NCBI GenBank assembly: GCA_045599005.1
Contig: JAZRVF010000025.1
Location: 186,001-250,000 of the forward strand
Direction of reading: 5' to 3'
Length of the DNA stretch: 64,000 nucleotides
Source of the DNA: Treponema_I sp045599005
GTDB lineage: Bacteria; Spirochaetota; Spirochaetia; Treponematales; Treponemataceae
Shown: piece after piece, positions 52,542 through 60,476 of the stretch
Position numbering within the stretch: the stretch's first letter is position 1
Layout of the letters: each line of letters opens with the position of its first letter
Program-made: the position numbers and the translations under genes
Notes under the pieces: generated by a model
Seen by the model: only the letters and a program-made list of their open reading frames with translations
What the model was told of the DNA's origin: nothing
Database searches by the model: none

Positions 52542-53174
52542 ATGTTCAACAGCCTTACGGGAATAATTACAGGAAAACTTCCGCAGACACTTTACATTGA
52601 GACACAGGGAATAGAATGGGAACTGCAGATGCCGGATTCCTCACTGGGCAGGCTTCCTCCGGTTGGAGAAAGTGCAAAAGTCTATACATGGCTTCTGCAC
52701 CGGGAAGATTCCATGAAACTTTTCGGTTTTGCATCCCTTGAGGAAAGATCACTGTTTCTGGATCTTCTTAAAGTGGACGGTGTAGGTGCGAAAGGTGCTG
52801 TAAAAATGCTTTCAGGAATATCAGCTGCTGAATTTGTGGCGGTTCTTGACGAAGGTAATCTGGCAAAGCTGGAGAAACTTCCCGGCGTTGGTAAAAAGAC
52901 AGCCCAGAAGATGATGCTGGCATTAAAGGGAAAACTTACTTTCTCGGAGACTTCCGGATCAGTCAGCCGGAAAAATGAAAAGGAAAGCCCCTGGGCGGAT
53001 GTGATCACTGCTCTTACAGACATGGGGTATGACAGGAGACAGTGCGAAGAGACTGTTGAAAGGCTTGCATCCCGGATTATTGATGAGCATCAGAAAGCCG
53101 GGAAAGACACGGCGGACAGGCCGGCCATTGAGGACGAACTTTTCCGGCGCTCTATAGTGGAGCTGGCTAAATGA
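52542..53174 (+). CDS. ruvA: Holliday junction branch-migration protein RuvA
   Basis: The 210-residue protein forms the DNA-binding tetramer of RuvAB. It starts MFNSLTGIITGK, the family N-terminus (OB-fold domain I). A helix-hairpin-helix pair follows (LLKVDGVGAKGAVKMLSG, about 79-96; KLEKLPGVGKKTAQKMMLAL, about 113-132), then domain III (about 155-210), which contacts RuvB. The ATG at 52542 lies 7 bases after a -10 TATAAT and has no ribosome binding site, so the mRNA is probably leaderless. It overlaps ruvB (ATGA). Confidence 0.95.
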   Translation: MFNSLTGIITGKLPQTLYIETQGIEWELQMPDSSLGRLPPVGESAKVYTWLLHREDSMKLFGFASLEERSLFLDLLKVDGVGAKGAVKMLSGISAAEFVAVLDEGNLAKLEKLPGVGKKTAQKMMLALKGKLTFSETSGSVSRKNEKESPWADVITALTDMGYDRRQCEETVERLASRIIDEHQKAGKDTADRPAIEDELFRRSIVELAK

Positions 53175-54220
53175 AGGATTTTGACGAAGGCATTGTAAGG
53201 GCCGACACTTTTTTTGAGACAGATCATGACTCTTCACTCCGGCCCCAGTATCTCTCGGACTTTCTGGGACAGGCAAAAGTAAAGGAAAACCTGAGCATTT
53301 TCATTGAAGCTGCAAGAAACCGGGGCGAGAGCATGGACCACCTTTTTCTGATCGGTCCTCCAGGTCTTGGAAAAACAACCCTTGCACAGATAACGGCACG
53401 GGAACTTGGTGTTGACTTCAAGGTGACAAGTGCGCCGGCTTTGGACAAACCCAAGGATCTGGCAGGAATTCTTTCTACAATCACGGAACGCTCCGTTTTT
53501 TTTATTGATGAGATCCATCGTCTGAAACCGGCAATCGAAGAGATGCTTTACATTGCCATGGAGGATTACGAACTGGACTGGATCATAGGACAGGGCGCGG
53601 CAGCCCGGACAGTCCGCATTCCGATCCCCAGATTCACTCTTGTTGGGGCAACAACAAAAGCCGGTTCAGTTTCCAGCCCGCTCATAAGTCGATTCGGTAT
53701 TGTGCAGCGTTTCAGCTTTTACGAGCACAAAGATCTGGCGGACATAATCCAGCGCAGTGCCGGTATCCTGAATGTGGCTGTGGACGATGACGCTGCGATG
53801 CTTATGGCTTCATGTTCAAGAGGCACGCCCCGTGTCGCGAACAGGATTCTGCGCCGGATGCGTGATTTTGCACAGGTTGCAGGCAGTGACCGCATCACAA
53901 AAGATATTGTGGCCGCGGGACTCAATAAACTTGAGATTGACAGTCTGGGTCTGGAACGCTATGACAGGGAGATCCTGCTTTCAATAATCCAGAATTACAG
54001 AGGCGGTCCGGTTGGTGCAGAGACACTTGCAATATCAATCGGGGAGTCAATTGACACATTGGAAGATTATTACGAACCGTACCTTATCCAGTCTGGTCTT
54101 ATTCAACGGACAAGCAGAGGACGTATTGTGACAGACAAAGCCTATCTGCATCTGGGACTGCCTGTTCCGGTTCATAACGAAGGAAAAACAGAAAATGCTG
54201 ACCAAAGACTTTTATTTTGA
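53171..54220 (+). CDS. ruvB: Holliday junction branch-migration ATPase RuvB
   Basis: The 349-residue AAA+ motor pumps DNA through the RuvA-bound junction. LRPQYLSDFLGQAKVKENL opens the family core (about 19-37). Walker A GPPGLGKTT (about 60-68), Walker B VFFIDEIHRL (about 113-122), sensor LVGATTKAGSVSSPLISRFG (about 157-176), and the C-terminal winged helix (IQRTSRGRIVTDKAY) are intact. It overlaps ruvA by four bases and queA by 26 bases, forming the operon ruvA-ruvB-queA. Confidence 0.97.
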   Translation: MKDFDEGIVRADTFFETDHDSSLRPQYLSDFLGQAKVKENLSIFIEAARNRGESMDHLFLIGPPGLGKTTLAQITARELGVDFKVTSAPALDKPKDLAGILSTITERSVFFIDEIHRLKPAIEEMLYIAMEDYELDWIIGQGAAARTVRIPIPRFTLVGATTKAGSVSSPLISRFGIVQRFSFYEHKDLADIIQRSAGILNVAVDDDAAMLMASCSRGTPRVANRILRRMRDFAQVAGSDRITKDIVAAGLNKLEIDSLGLERYDREILLSIIQNYRGGPVGAETLAISIGESIDTLEDYYEPYLIQSGLIQRTSRGRIVTDKAYLHLGLPVPVHNEGKTENADQRLLF

Positions 54221-55256
54221 TTTACCCGATGATCTGATCGCACAGTTTCCCAGTGGAGTAAGAGGCCAGGACAGACTGATGCATCTCTACAAAGACGGAC
54301 AGATTGAACATTGCACCATGGACATGCTCCCGGATCTTATCAGCCCCGAGACACTCATGGTTTTCAACAACTCAAGGGTAAGGGCATCCCGCTGTTACGG
54401 AAAAACAGAAGATACAGGGCGGGAAGCGGAATTTCTTTTTATCGGGAACGAAACTCCAGCCGGTGCAGATAAATCCGTGTGGCGGGCAATGGTAAAAAAT
54501 GCAAAGAAACAGAAACCGGGCAAAGTTTTTGTTTTTCCAGACGGAACCCGTGCACAGGTTGCAGACAGACCGGATGACATGGGCACTGAATTCCGCACAA
54601 TGATCTTTGACCGTTTTATTGACGAGAGCTGGTTTGAGACAAACGGGCACATTCCTCTGCCGCCTTACATCAAACGCGGTGACACACAGGAAGATGCTTT
54701 CCGTTATCAGAATGTGTATGCAAAGGAAACCGGTTCAAGCGCATGTCCTACAGCAGGACTTCATTTTACGGAGGAAATGCTGGGACGTCTTTCTGCAAAA
54801 GGAATTGAGACAGCTTACGTGACACTTCACGTCGGTCTCGGCACTTTTCTGCCTGTACGGGCGGAAAATATAAAAGACCATAAGATGCATGAGGAAGTGT
54901 TTACAGTCACACCGGAAACTGCGGAAAAAATCAACAGGGCAAAAAGAGAAGGCCGCCCCGTTCTTGCGGTTGGAACAACATCAGTGCGTACACTGGAATC
55001 AGCCTGGGAAGGTGGAAGCGTCTCTGAAGGCGGAGGAATAAAGAGCGGCACCCATAAAACAAGCATCTTTATTTATCCTGGTTACACATTCAGATGTGTG
55101 GACAAAATGTTCACAAACTTCCACACACCGGAATCAACGCTCATGATGCTTGTAAGTGCTTTTGCAGGCCGCGACAACATTATGAACGCATATCAGACCG
55201 CCGTAAAAGAGCGTTACCGTTTCTTCTCCTACGGCGACGCAATGTTCATTGATTGA
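54195..55256 (+). CDS. queA: S-adenosylmethionine:tRNA ribosyltransferase-isomerase
   Basis: The 353-residue enzyme transfers and rearranges the ribosyl group of S-adenosylmethionine onto preQ1-tRNA to form epoxyqueuosine. The start MLTKDFYFDLPDDLIAQFP, the central GHIPLPPYIKRGDTQEDAFRYQ (about 151-172), and the C-terminal TNFHTPESTLMMLVSAFAG are family hallmarks. AAGGA precedes the ATG, which lies within the 3' end of ruvB. The ruvAB-queA order is common in bacteria. The other queuosine gene here, tgt, is at 5634. Confidence 0.96.
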   Translation: MLTKDFYFDLPDDLIAQFPSGVRGQDRLMHLYKDGQIEHCTMDMLPDLISPETLMVFNNSRVRASRCYGKTEDTGREAEFLFIGNETPAGADKSVWRAMVKNAKKQKPGKVFVFPDGTRAQVADRPDDMGTEFRTMIFDRFIDESWFETNGHIPLPPYIKRGDTQEDAFRYQNVYAKETGSSACPTAGLHFTEEMLGRLSAKGIETAYVTLHVGLGTFLPVRAENIKDHKMHEEVFTVTPETAEKINRAKREGRPVLAVGTTSVRTLESAWEGGSVSEGGGIKSGTHKTSIFIYPGYTFRCVDKMFTNFHTPESTLMMLVSAFAGRDNIMNAYQTAVKERYRFFSYGDAMFID

Positions 55257-55259
55257 TTT

Positions 55260-56279
55260 TCACTGAGAAACAGTTTCTGATGTGATTTCCCAGACCCGGT
55301 GGATCTTTGAGTTGCGGAAATCCTCAGGGATTGTCCTTGCGGAAATATCCACAGCTTTATATCCTTCTGCGATCAGGGATTCATCAAAAGACAGGCGCCT
55401 TGAGTTTGTCGAGAAATAAAGAGTCCCGTCCTCCGAAAGAACATCAAGACACATGTTTATCAGCTTTGCGTAATCTCTGTTGATATCCAGGGTATCTTTT
55501 GTCTTCTTGGAATTTGAGAAAGTGGGCGGATCCAGAATGATCATGTCAAAAGTCTGTTTTTCTTTTGCGGCCTGAGTCAGAAAGGTGGAAACATCCTGGG
55601 CGGTGAAAAGATATTTTTCTTTGTCTTTAAATCCGTTCAGTTCCATGTTCTTTTTTGCCCACTCAAGATAAGTGTTTGAAAGATCCACTGACTGGACAAG
55701 ACTGGCCCGTCCCTGAGCAGCATAAACGCTGAAAGATCCCGTGTAGGAAAAAAGATTCAGCACCCGTCTGCCTTTTACATTCTGTCGTACCATGCTGCGG
55801 AGCACACGGTGGTCAAGGAAAAGCCCGGTATCAAGATAATCATAAAGATTGATGAAAAAGCGGGCATGCTGCTCCTTTGCAACAAAACTCAGATTTCTGC
55901 GCATTGCATCGGCTTCGCCGCTGTTTTTTCCGTACTGGTTTTCACCATGCTGGATTTTTCTTGTCTTCACGGCAATATGCTCGTAAGGAACCTGCAGGGT
56001 GGTGACTATGCTCTGTTTCATCGCTTCAAGCCACTGTTCTTCCTCGGCTTCATCCTTCTCATAGGGCCGTTCGTAAAGACAGACATAACAGAAAAGTCCT
56101 GACTCATCAGCAGCATCTTCATCAGCATAAAGATCGATTGAAAGAGGAATTTCAGGAATGTCACGGTCATAGAGGCGGTAACAGGAGACATCAGTACGGC
56201 GGGCCCATTTTCTGAGATGCCTGTAACGTTTTGCCAGCCGGTTGCCAAGAAGTTCGGCCTGATATGAATCTTTGCTCAT
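55260..56279 (-). CDS. RlmK-like 23S rRNA methyltransferase (stand-alone)
   Basis: The 339-residue SAM methyltransferase is collinear with the C-terminal (RlmK, m7G2069) half of E. coli RlmKL. It shares CYRLYDRDIPEIPLSIDLYAD near 32-52, KTRKIQHGENQYGK, INLYDYLDTGLFLDHR, the SAM site LNLFSYTGSFSVYAA, and the catalytic-region DPPTFSNSKKT. The RlmL half (THUMP and m2G2445 domain) is absent here. The start at 56279 overlaps the rex stop (ATGA). Alternatives in the same superfamily (RlmI) are less similar at the N-terminus. Confidence 0.82.
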   Translation of the reverse strand: MSKDSYQAELLGNRLAKRYRHLRKWARRTDVSCYRLYDRDIPEIPLSIDLYADEDAADESGLFCYVCLYERPYEKDEAEEEQWLEAMKQSIVTTLQVPYEHIAVKTRKIQHGENQYGKNSGEADAMRRNLSFVAKEQHARFFINLYDYLDTGLFLDHRVLRSMVRQNVKGRRVLNLFSYTGSFSVYAAQGRASLVQSVDLSNTYLEWAKKNMELNGFKDKEKYLFTAQDVSTFLTQAAKEKQTFDMIILDPPTFSNSKKTKDTLDINRDYAKLINMCLDVLSEDGTLYFSTNSRRLSFDESLIAEGYKAVDISARTIPEDFRNSKIHRVWEITSETVSQ

Positions 56280-56926
56280 TCTTTTGTCCGTTTGGGATTG
56301 TTCTCGCCCATCATGACACAGAGCATGGCATAGCCGGAAGTCAGATCCTCCTGCTGGCATGTGACATCTGCGGGCAGTTTAAGTTTGGTGTTTGTGAAAT
56401 TCCATATTGCCTTGATTCCGGAGGCGACAACCCTGTCTGCACTTTCCTGGGCATAAAGGGACGGAACGGTAAGGACCGCGATCTGTGCCTCCAGTTCCTT
56501 CACTTTTCCAGGCATCTCATCAAGAGAGAAAATCGGAACATTGTGGATTGTGCCACCGACTTTTTTGGGATCATTATCAAAGGCAGCGACAAAGTTGAGT
56601 CCGTGATGGCGGAATTCCTGATATCCCGTAAGTGCGGTGGAAAGGTTTCCGGCACCGACAACAATAACATTCTTTTTTGTGTCCCAGTCAAGAAAATGCT
56701 CTATGGCGCTAATAAGGGGAACAACAGGATATCCGCATTTCGGTTTGCCGACAATACCTGTGATTGAAAGATCTTTTCTTACCTGAATCGGTTCCAGATG
56801 AAGTTCTTTTGCAATGAATGTCCCGGAGATAAACTCATAGTTTTCCGAATGAGCCTGTCTGATAAGGTTTAAATATGATGGAAGACGCCGGATGGAAGGC
56901 GCTGCAGGAATCTTCTGTTTATTCAT
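56276..56926 (-). CDS. rex: Redox-sensing transcriptional repressor Rex
   Basis: The 216-residue repressor has an N-terminal winged helix (about 10-80, with SGTFIAKELHLEPIQVRKDLS, recognition helix) and a Rossmann domain (VIVVGAGNLSTALTGY, about 88-103) that binds NADH. Rex represses fermentation and respiration genes when NADH/NAD is low. It overlaps lnt upstream by 8 bases and the RlmK-like gene downstream by four. The dinucleotide loop reads GAGNLST instead of the common GxGNLGxA, a small departure. Its targets are not visible in this window. Confidence 0.93.
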   Translation of the reverse strand: MNKQKIPAAPSIRRLPSYLNLIRQAHSENYEFISGTFIAKELHLEPIQVRKDLSITGIVGKPKCGYPVVPLISAIEHFLDWDTKKNVIVVGAGNLSTALTGYQEFRHHGLNFVAAFDNDPKKVGGTIHNVPIFSLDEMPGKVKELEAQIAVLTVPSLYAQESADRVVASGIKAIWNFTNTKLKLPADVTCQQEDLTSGYAMLCVMMGENNPKRTKE

Positions 56927-58550
56927 GGGAATACATTACCATTTTTTTTCGGCATATGACAACCGCATAGACAGAAACAAGGATTATGCCTGAGAAAAGC
57001 GGAACCCAGTCACCCAGAAGAGCATAGACAGTCATCTGTCTATGATACACAGGAACCGTCACAAAAGAAGAACAGGACTCAAACAATGGCATTGAGTGAA
57101 GAATCCGGCCCGCAGGATCAATGACAGCAGAAAAACCGGAATTTGTACTTCGGACCAGAGTGGTGCGGAATTCCTGGGCACGGTAAGAGGCGATGACAAA
57201 ATGCTGGTATTCCGCAGAATCAGTCAAAGACCAGGAATCATTGGTGATATTGACGAAAAGTTCTGCCCCGGCAAGAAAAAGCTGTCTGCAGGTTGAAGAG
57301 AATGCATCTTCAAAACAGATCGGTGCGGCAAAAGAAAGTCTGTCACCGTTTTTTATGGGAATTTCAATCACTGAGTAATCATCACCTGGCACAAATGCCG
57401 AGGAAAAGCCAACAAGCGCATTCATGATGCTTTTCATCCATTCGGCGTCATAATAGGGAATCACTTCAGCAAAAGGCACCAGATGAGTTTTCAGGTAATA
57501 ATCAGCAATCTGTCCCTCACTGTCAAAGAGAACGGCAGCATTGGCGTAATAAAACTCTTCGGGATCCTTTATCCAGGGAGCGCCGATCAGATGGGGTGTC
57601 TTCAGATCCTGAATACTCTGGACCAGGGAGTAATCCCATGGAATCATCTCATAGGCATAATAACTGTCAGGAAGAAGATAGGAAAGTGTGGTCTCACTCC
57701 ACACCACAAGATCTGCGCTCCGTCCCTCAAGAGCATTCTTTGTAAGGGCCTGTGAAGAAAGGATCACGTCTTCTTCGGAACCGTTTTCCCAGGAATCCGC
57801 ATTTACCTGCACAAGAACCATGTCAACAGTTTTTTCAGGTTCCCGGACTGCAGTGAACTGACAGATTCCATAAACCGCAGAGAGCATGAAAAGGAGGACC
57901 ACAGCACAGAAAACCCTTGTGTAGGAAAAATGTGCTTTCTCAAAACGGGTTCGGTCAAGGCGTACAAAGCCTTCTGCAACAAGGGCAGAAAAAACCGACA
58001 CAAGAAAACTGAGTCCCCAGGTTCCTGTAAGGTCAACAATCTGAGTAAGCAGCTTCCACCGGTACATTCCCATGATCACAGTTCCCCAGGGATAGGCCAG
58101 AAAACCGGTGGATTTGCCCCATTCATGAACAGTCCATGCCGCGGCAAAAAGGATTATACGGATAACGGCGCCCCATGGGGAAAGGCCTGCATTTTCTTTA
58201 AGTCTGTACGTGGCTTTATTTGTCAGGTCAAAGGGAATGTACAGAATCTGCCCGATGAGAAAACCGGAAACCAGATACACTGCGGAAGTTCCGCCCAGTG
58301 TGAAAATTGCGAATCCCATGAAATAAGAAAGCCAGAAACTGGACAGAATATGGGTCACAACAAAATGCAGGGAAACCAGCAGTCCGGCGGCTATGTATCC
58401 GCTGCACAGATTCAGTGCAAAATAAAGAGGAACAAGAGAAAAAAGGGCCGCCACCGGAATCCCGAAATGGAACAGTTCGTTCGGAATGGAAACAGCAAGA
58501 AGTCCGGCAGAAAGAAGCGAACAAAAAAATGCTTGTAAATTTCGTTTCAT
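56919..58550 (-). CDS. lnt: Apolipoprotein N-acyltransferase
   Basis: The 543-residue inner-membrane enzyme adds the third acyl chain to lipoproteins. An N-terminal block of about six to eight helices leads to a periplasmic nitrilase-like domain with the Glu-Lys-Cys triad: VWSETTLSYLLP (Glu about 287), LKTHLVPFAEVIPY (Lys about 354), AAPICFEDAF (Cys about 409). A C-terminal helix follows (about 515-535). The start at 58550 (MKRNLQAFF) is chosen because the frame upstream runs through the promoter. It is first in an operon with rex and the RlmK-like gene. Triacylated lipoproteins are therefore expected in this organism. Confidence 0.94.
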   Translation of the reverse strand: MKRNLQAFFCSLLSAGLLAVSIPNELFHFGIPVAALFSLVPLYFALNLCSGYIAAGLLVSLHFVVTHILSSFWLSYFMGFAIFTLGGTSAVYLVSGFLIGQILYIPFDLTNKATYRLKENAGLSPWGAVIRIILFAAAWTVHEWGKSTGFLAYPWGTVIMGMYRWKLLTQIVDLTGTWGLSFLVSVFSALVAEGFVRLDRTRFEKAHFSYTRVFCAVVLLFMLSAVYGICQFTAVREPEKTVDMVLVQVNADSWENGSEEDVILSSQALTKNALEGRSADLVVWSETTLSYLLPDSYYAYEMIPWDYSLVQSIQDLKTPHLIGAPWIKDPEEFYYANAAVLFDSEGQIADYYLKTHLVPFAEVIPYYDAEWMKSIMNALVGFSSAFVPGDDYSVIEIPIKNGDRLSFAAPICFEDAFSSTCRQLFLAGAELFVNITNDSWSLTDSAEYQHFVIASYRAQEFRTTLVRSTNSGFSAVIDPAGRILHSMPLFESCSSFVTVPVYHRQMTVYALLGDWVPLFSGIILVSVYAVVICRKKMVMYSHE

Positions 58551-58556
58551 TATAAT

Positions 58557-58562
58557 ATTATA
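58557..58562 (-). promoter_or_regulatory. -10 box of lnt, leaderless or nearly so
   Basis: On the minus strand TATAAT ends 6 bases before the ATG at 58550; an alternative TATATT a few bases upstream pairs with TTGCAT at 16 bases. Either way the leader is 0-6 bases and there is no ribosome binding site. The region is shared with the divergent galactokinase-like gene. Confidence 0.5.
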
Positions 58563-58615
58563 ATATATGATTTTGCATTGAATATGCAATTCAAATCGGG
58601 TGGGTAAAAAATCAA

Positions 58616-59782
58616 ATGGAGAATATTAAAAAGGCGCACATAGAGGAATTTTCATGCTCTCCGTCTGTTATCGTCAGCGCTCCCGGGCGCATTCATCTTG
58701 CCGGTGAGCATTCCTGGTATTTTAAAGATGCAACCCTTTCCATGGCAGTAAATCTGCCTGTCTTTGTCGCAGTTTCTCCCCGCACTGACGGTTCACTTCA
58801 TTTCTTTTTTCCACAGCTTAAAGACCGTAAAAAATGTACACTCGCAAACTTCCGTTACCGTAAAGAAGACAGATGGGCCAATTCCTGCAAAGCCATGATA
58901 TTCGGGCTGATTGATGCAGGAGGCGACTGTCAGGGACTGAATGTCACCGTATATTCTGATCTTCTTCCTTCCGCAGGATTCGGAATCACCACAGCGATTA
59001 AAGTGGCAACCGCAATGGCTCTTTGCAGACAGTATCTGAAAGATTACACAGATCAGACAATCCTTGACATAATAGACTGCGGAAACAACGATTTTCTTGG
59101 AGTTGACTCCTATCTCTCTGACATTTACACGGCACTTTTTGCAAAAGAGAATTCCACCATACTGATTGATCACAGAAAAGAAACCTACCAGACAATTCCC
59201 TGCAGCTTTGAGGACTGTTCCATAATCCTTACGGATGCTGGTGTTCCCAGGGTCTCAATGTGGAATGAGGATTCAATACGGACTTTCGAAAACTTTCTTC
59301 TTCTTGAAGAACTGAAGACAAAGAAAGGATCTTCCTGGGTATACGAAGATTCACCAGTGGAAATCGGTGAGGTTCTTTCCGGAGTCTCTGAAGAGGTGCG
59401 CCGTCGTCTGTTCTGCATGATCGCAGAATACAAGTGTGTCTGCGATGCGGCTGAAGGTCTCCGGAACAATGATTTCCAGGTTTTTGCAAGAGCCCTGAAC
59501 CGTTCCCATGAAAACATGAGGGATCTTTACTCAATCTCCTGTCCTGAGATTGACTGGCTTGTGAAACGGACTCTGGAACACGAGGATTCCACACAGATCG
59601 GATTGACCGCATGCTCCCGGATCACCGGAAAAGGTTTCGGGCGCTGTACATATACTTTCATAAAAAATGACGGACTTGAGGCCTACGAGAAAAGGCTTGC
59701 TGACTATGACAGGATTTTCGGATTCAAACCTGCATTTTACCGAGTCAGAAGTGTTTCCGGTGCCCGGGTGATTGAAGGATAA
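58616..59782 (+). CDS. Divergent galactokinase-like GHMP kinase
   Basis: The 388-residue GHMP-superfamily sugar kinase has an N-terminal substrate motif PGRIHLAGEHSWY (about 24-36) resembling galactokinase GRVNLIGEHTDYN but with Ser-Trp in place of Thr-Asp. The phosphate loop reads LPSAGFGITTAIKVATAMAL (about 117-136) rather than PxGxGLSSS. The region CGNNDFLGVDSYLSD (about 158-172) holds the likely catalytic Asp. The C-terminal motif is CSRITGKGFGRC. All motifs are drifted, so the sugar may not be galactose. GGGTGGG lies about 11 bases upstream of the ATG. A TPR gene follows after 4 bases. Confidence 0.75.
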   Translation: MENIKKAHIEEFSCSPSVIVSAPGRIHLAGEHSWYFKDATLSMAVNLPVFVAVSPRTDGSLHFFFPQLKDRKKCTLANFRYRKEDRWANSCKAMIFGLIDAGGDCQGLNVTVYSDLLPSAGFGITTAIKVATAMALCRQYLKDYTDQTILDIIDCGNNDFLGVDSYLSDIYTALFAKENSTILIDHRKETYQTIPCSFEDCSIILTDAGVPRVSMWNEDSIRTFENFLLLEELKTKKGSSWVYEDSPVEIGEVLSGVSEEVRRRLFCMIAEYKCVCDAAEGLRNNDFQVFARALNRSHENMRDLYSISCPEIDWLVKRTLEHEDSTQIGLTACSRITGKGFGRCTYTFIKNDGLEAYEKRLADYDRIFGFKPAFYRVRSVSGARVIEG

Positions 59783-59786
59783 AAAA

Positions 59787-60476
59787 ATGGCTGACACATT
59801 TCAGGACGGTGTTTCCTTATATAGAATGCGTAATTACCGGGATGCTCTTGCAGTTTTTCTGTCTGTTTCCGCTACGGAAAATGCTGCGGGAAACCTGGAT
59901 CTGGCTTATTACACAGGTCTTTCCTATGCACGGCTGAAACGTTACGAAGATGCACTTTCTTACCTTGAGACTGTGGTCACATCAGAGAAAAACACACGCC
60001 GTCTTAACCAGTGCAGACTTACCCTGGCCGTTCTTTACAGCAAGACCGACCGCACACGCCTTGCCGACACGGAACTTGAGAAACTTACAGAAAGCGGGTA
60101 CCAGACTGCGGAAGTTTTCTGTGCACGTGCATATACTGCATGGATTCAGGACAGGAAGGACCAGTCCGTGGAGTATTATCTCCGGGCCCTGGAACTTAAA
60201 CCTGACTGTGCAACTGCGCTCAACGGGCTGGGCTACGTGCTTGCATGCATGAACCAGGATCTGACAAAAGCGCTTTCCTACTGCAAGCGAGCAGTTGATT
60301 TAAACCCGGATTCAGCAGCCTTTCTTGACTCACTGGGATGGGTTTATTACAAGATGGGTCTTGAGAAAGAAGCCTACACTTACATCAAACGGGCCAGGGA
60401 CAAAGACAACACAAGCCGTGAGATTGCGGCGCACCTGGCAGAACTTTCAAATGCAGGCATAAGGGGGAACAACTGA
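59787..60476 (+). CDS. TPR-repeat protein
   Basis: The 229-residue soluble protein is built of about five to six tetratricopeptide repeats, for example NLDLAYYTGLSYARLKRYEDAL, ALNGLGYVLACMNQDLTKAL and AFLDSLGWVYYKMGLEKEAY. The start at 59787 (MADTF) follows AAGGA. TPRs mediate protein contacts. It ends one base into the next gene (TGATG), a secreted protein that itself starts with TPRs, so the two probably serve one process. No signal peptide is evident. Confidence 0.82.
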   Translation: MADTFQDGVSLYRMRNYRDALAVFLSVSATENAAGNLDLAYYTGLSYARLKRYEDALSYLETVVTSEKNTRRLNQCRLTLAVLYSKTDRTRLADTELEKLTESGYQTAEVFCARAYTAWIQDRKDQSVEYYLRALELKPDCATALNGLGYVLACMNQDLTKALSYCKRAVDLNPDSAAFLDSLGWVYYKMGLEKEAYTYIKRARDKDNTSREIAAHLAELSNAGIRGNN

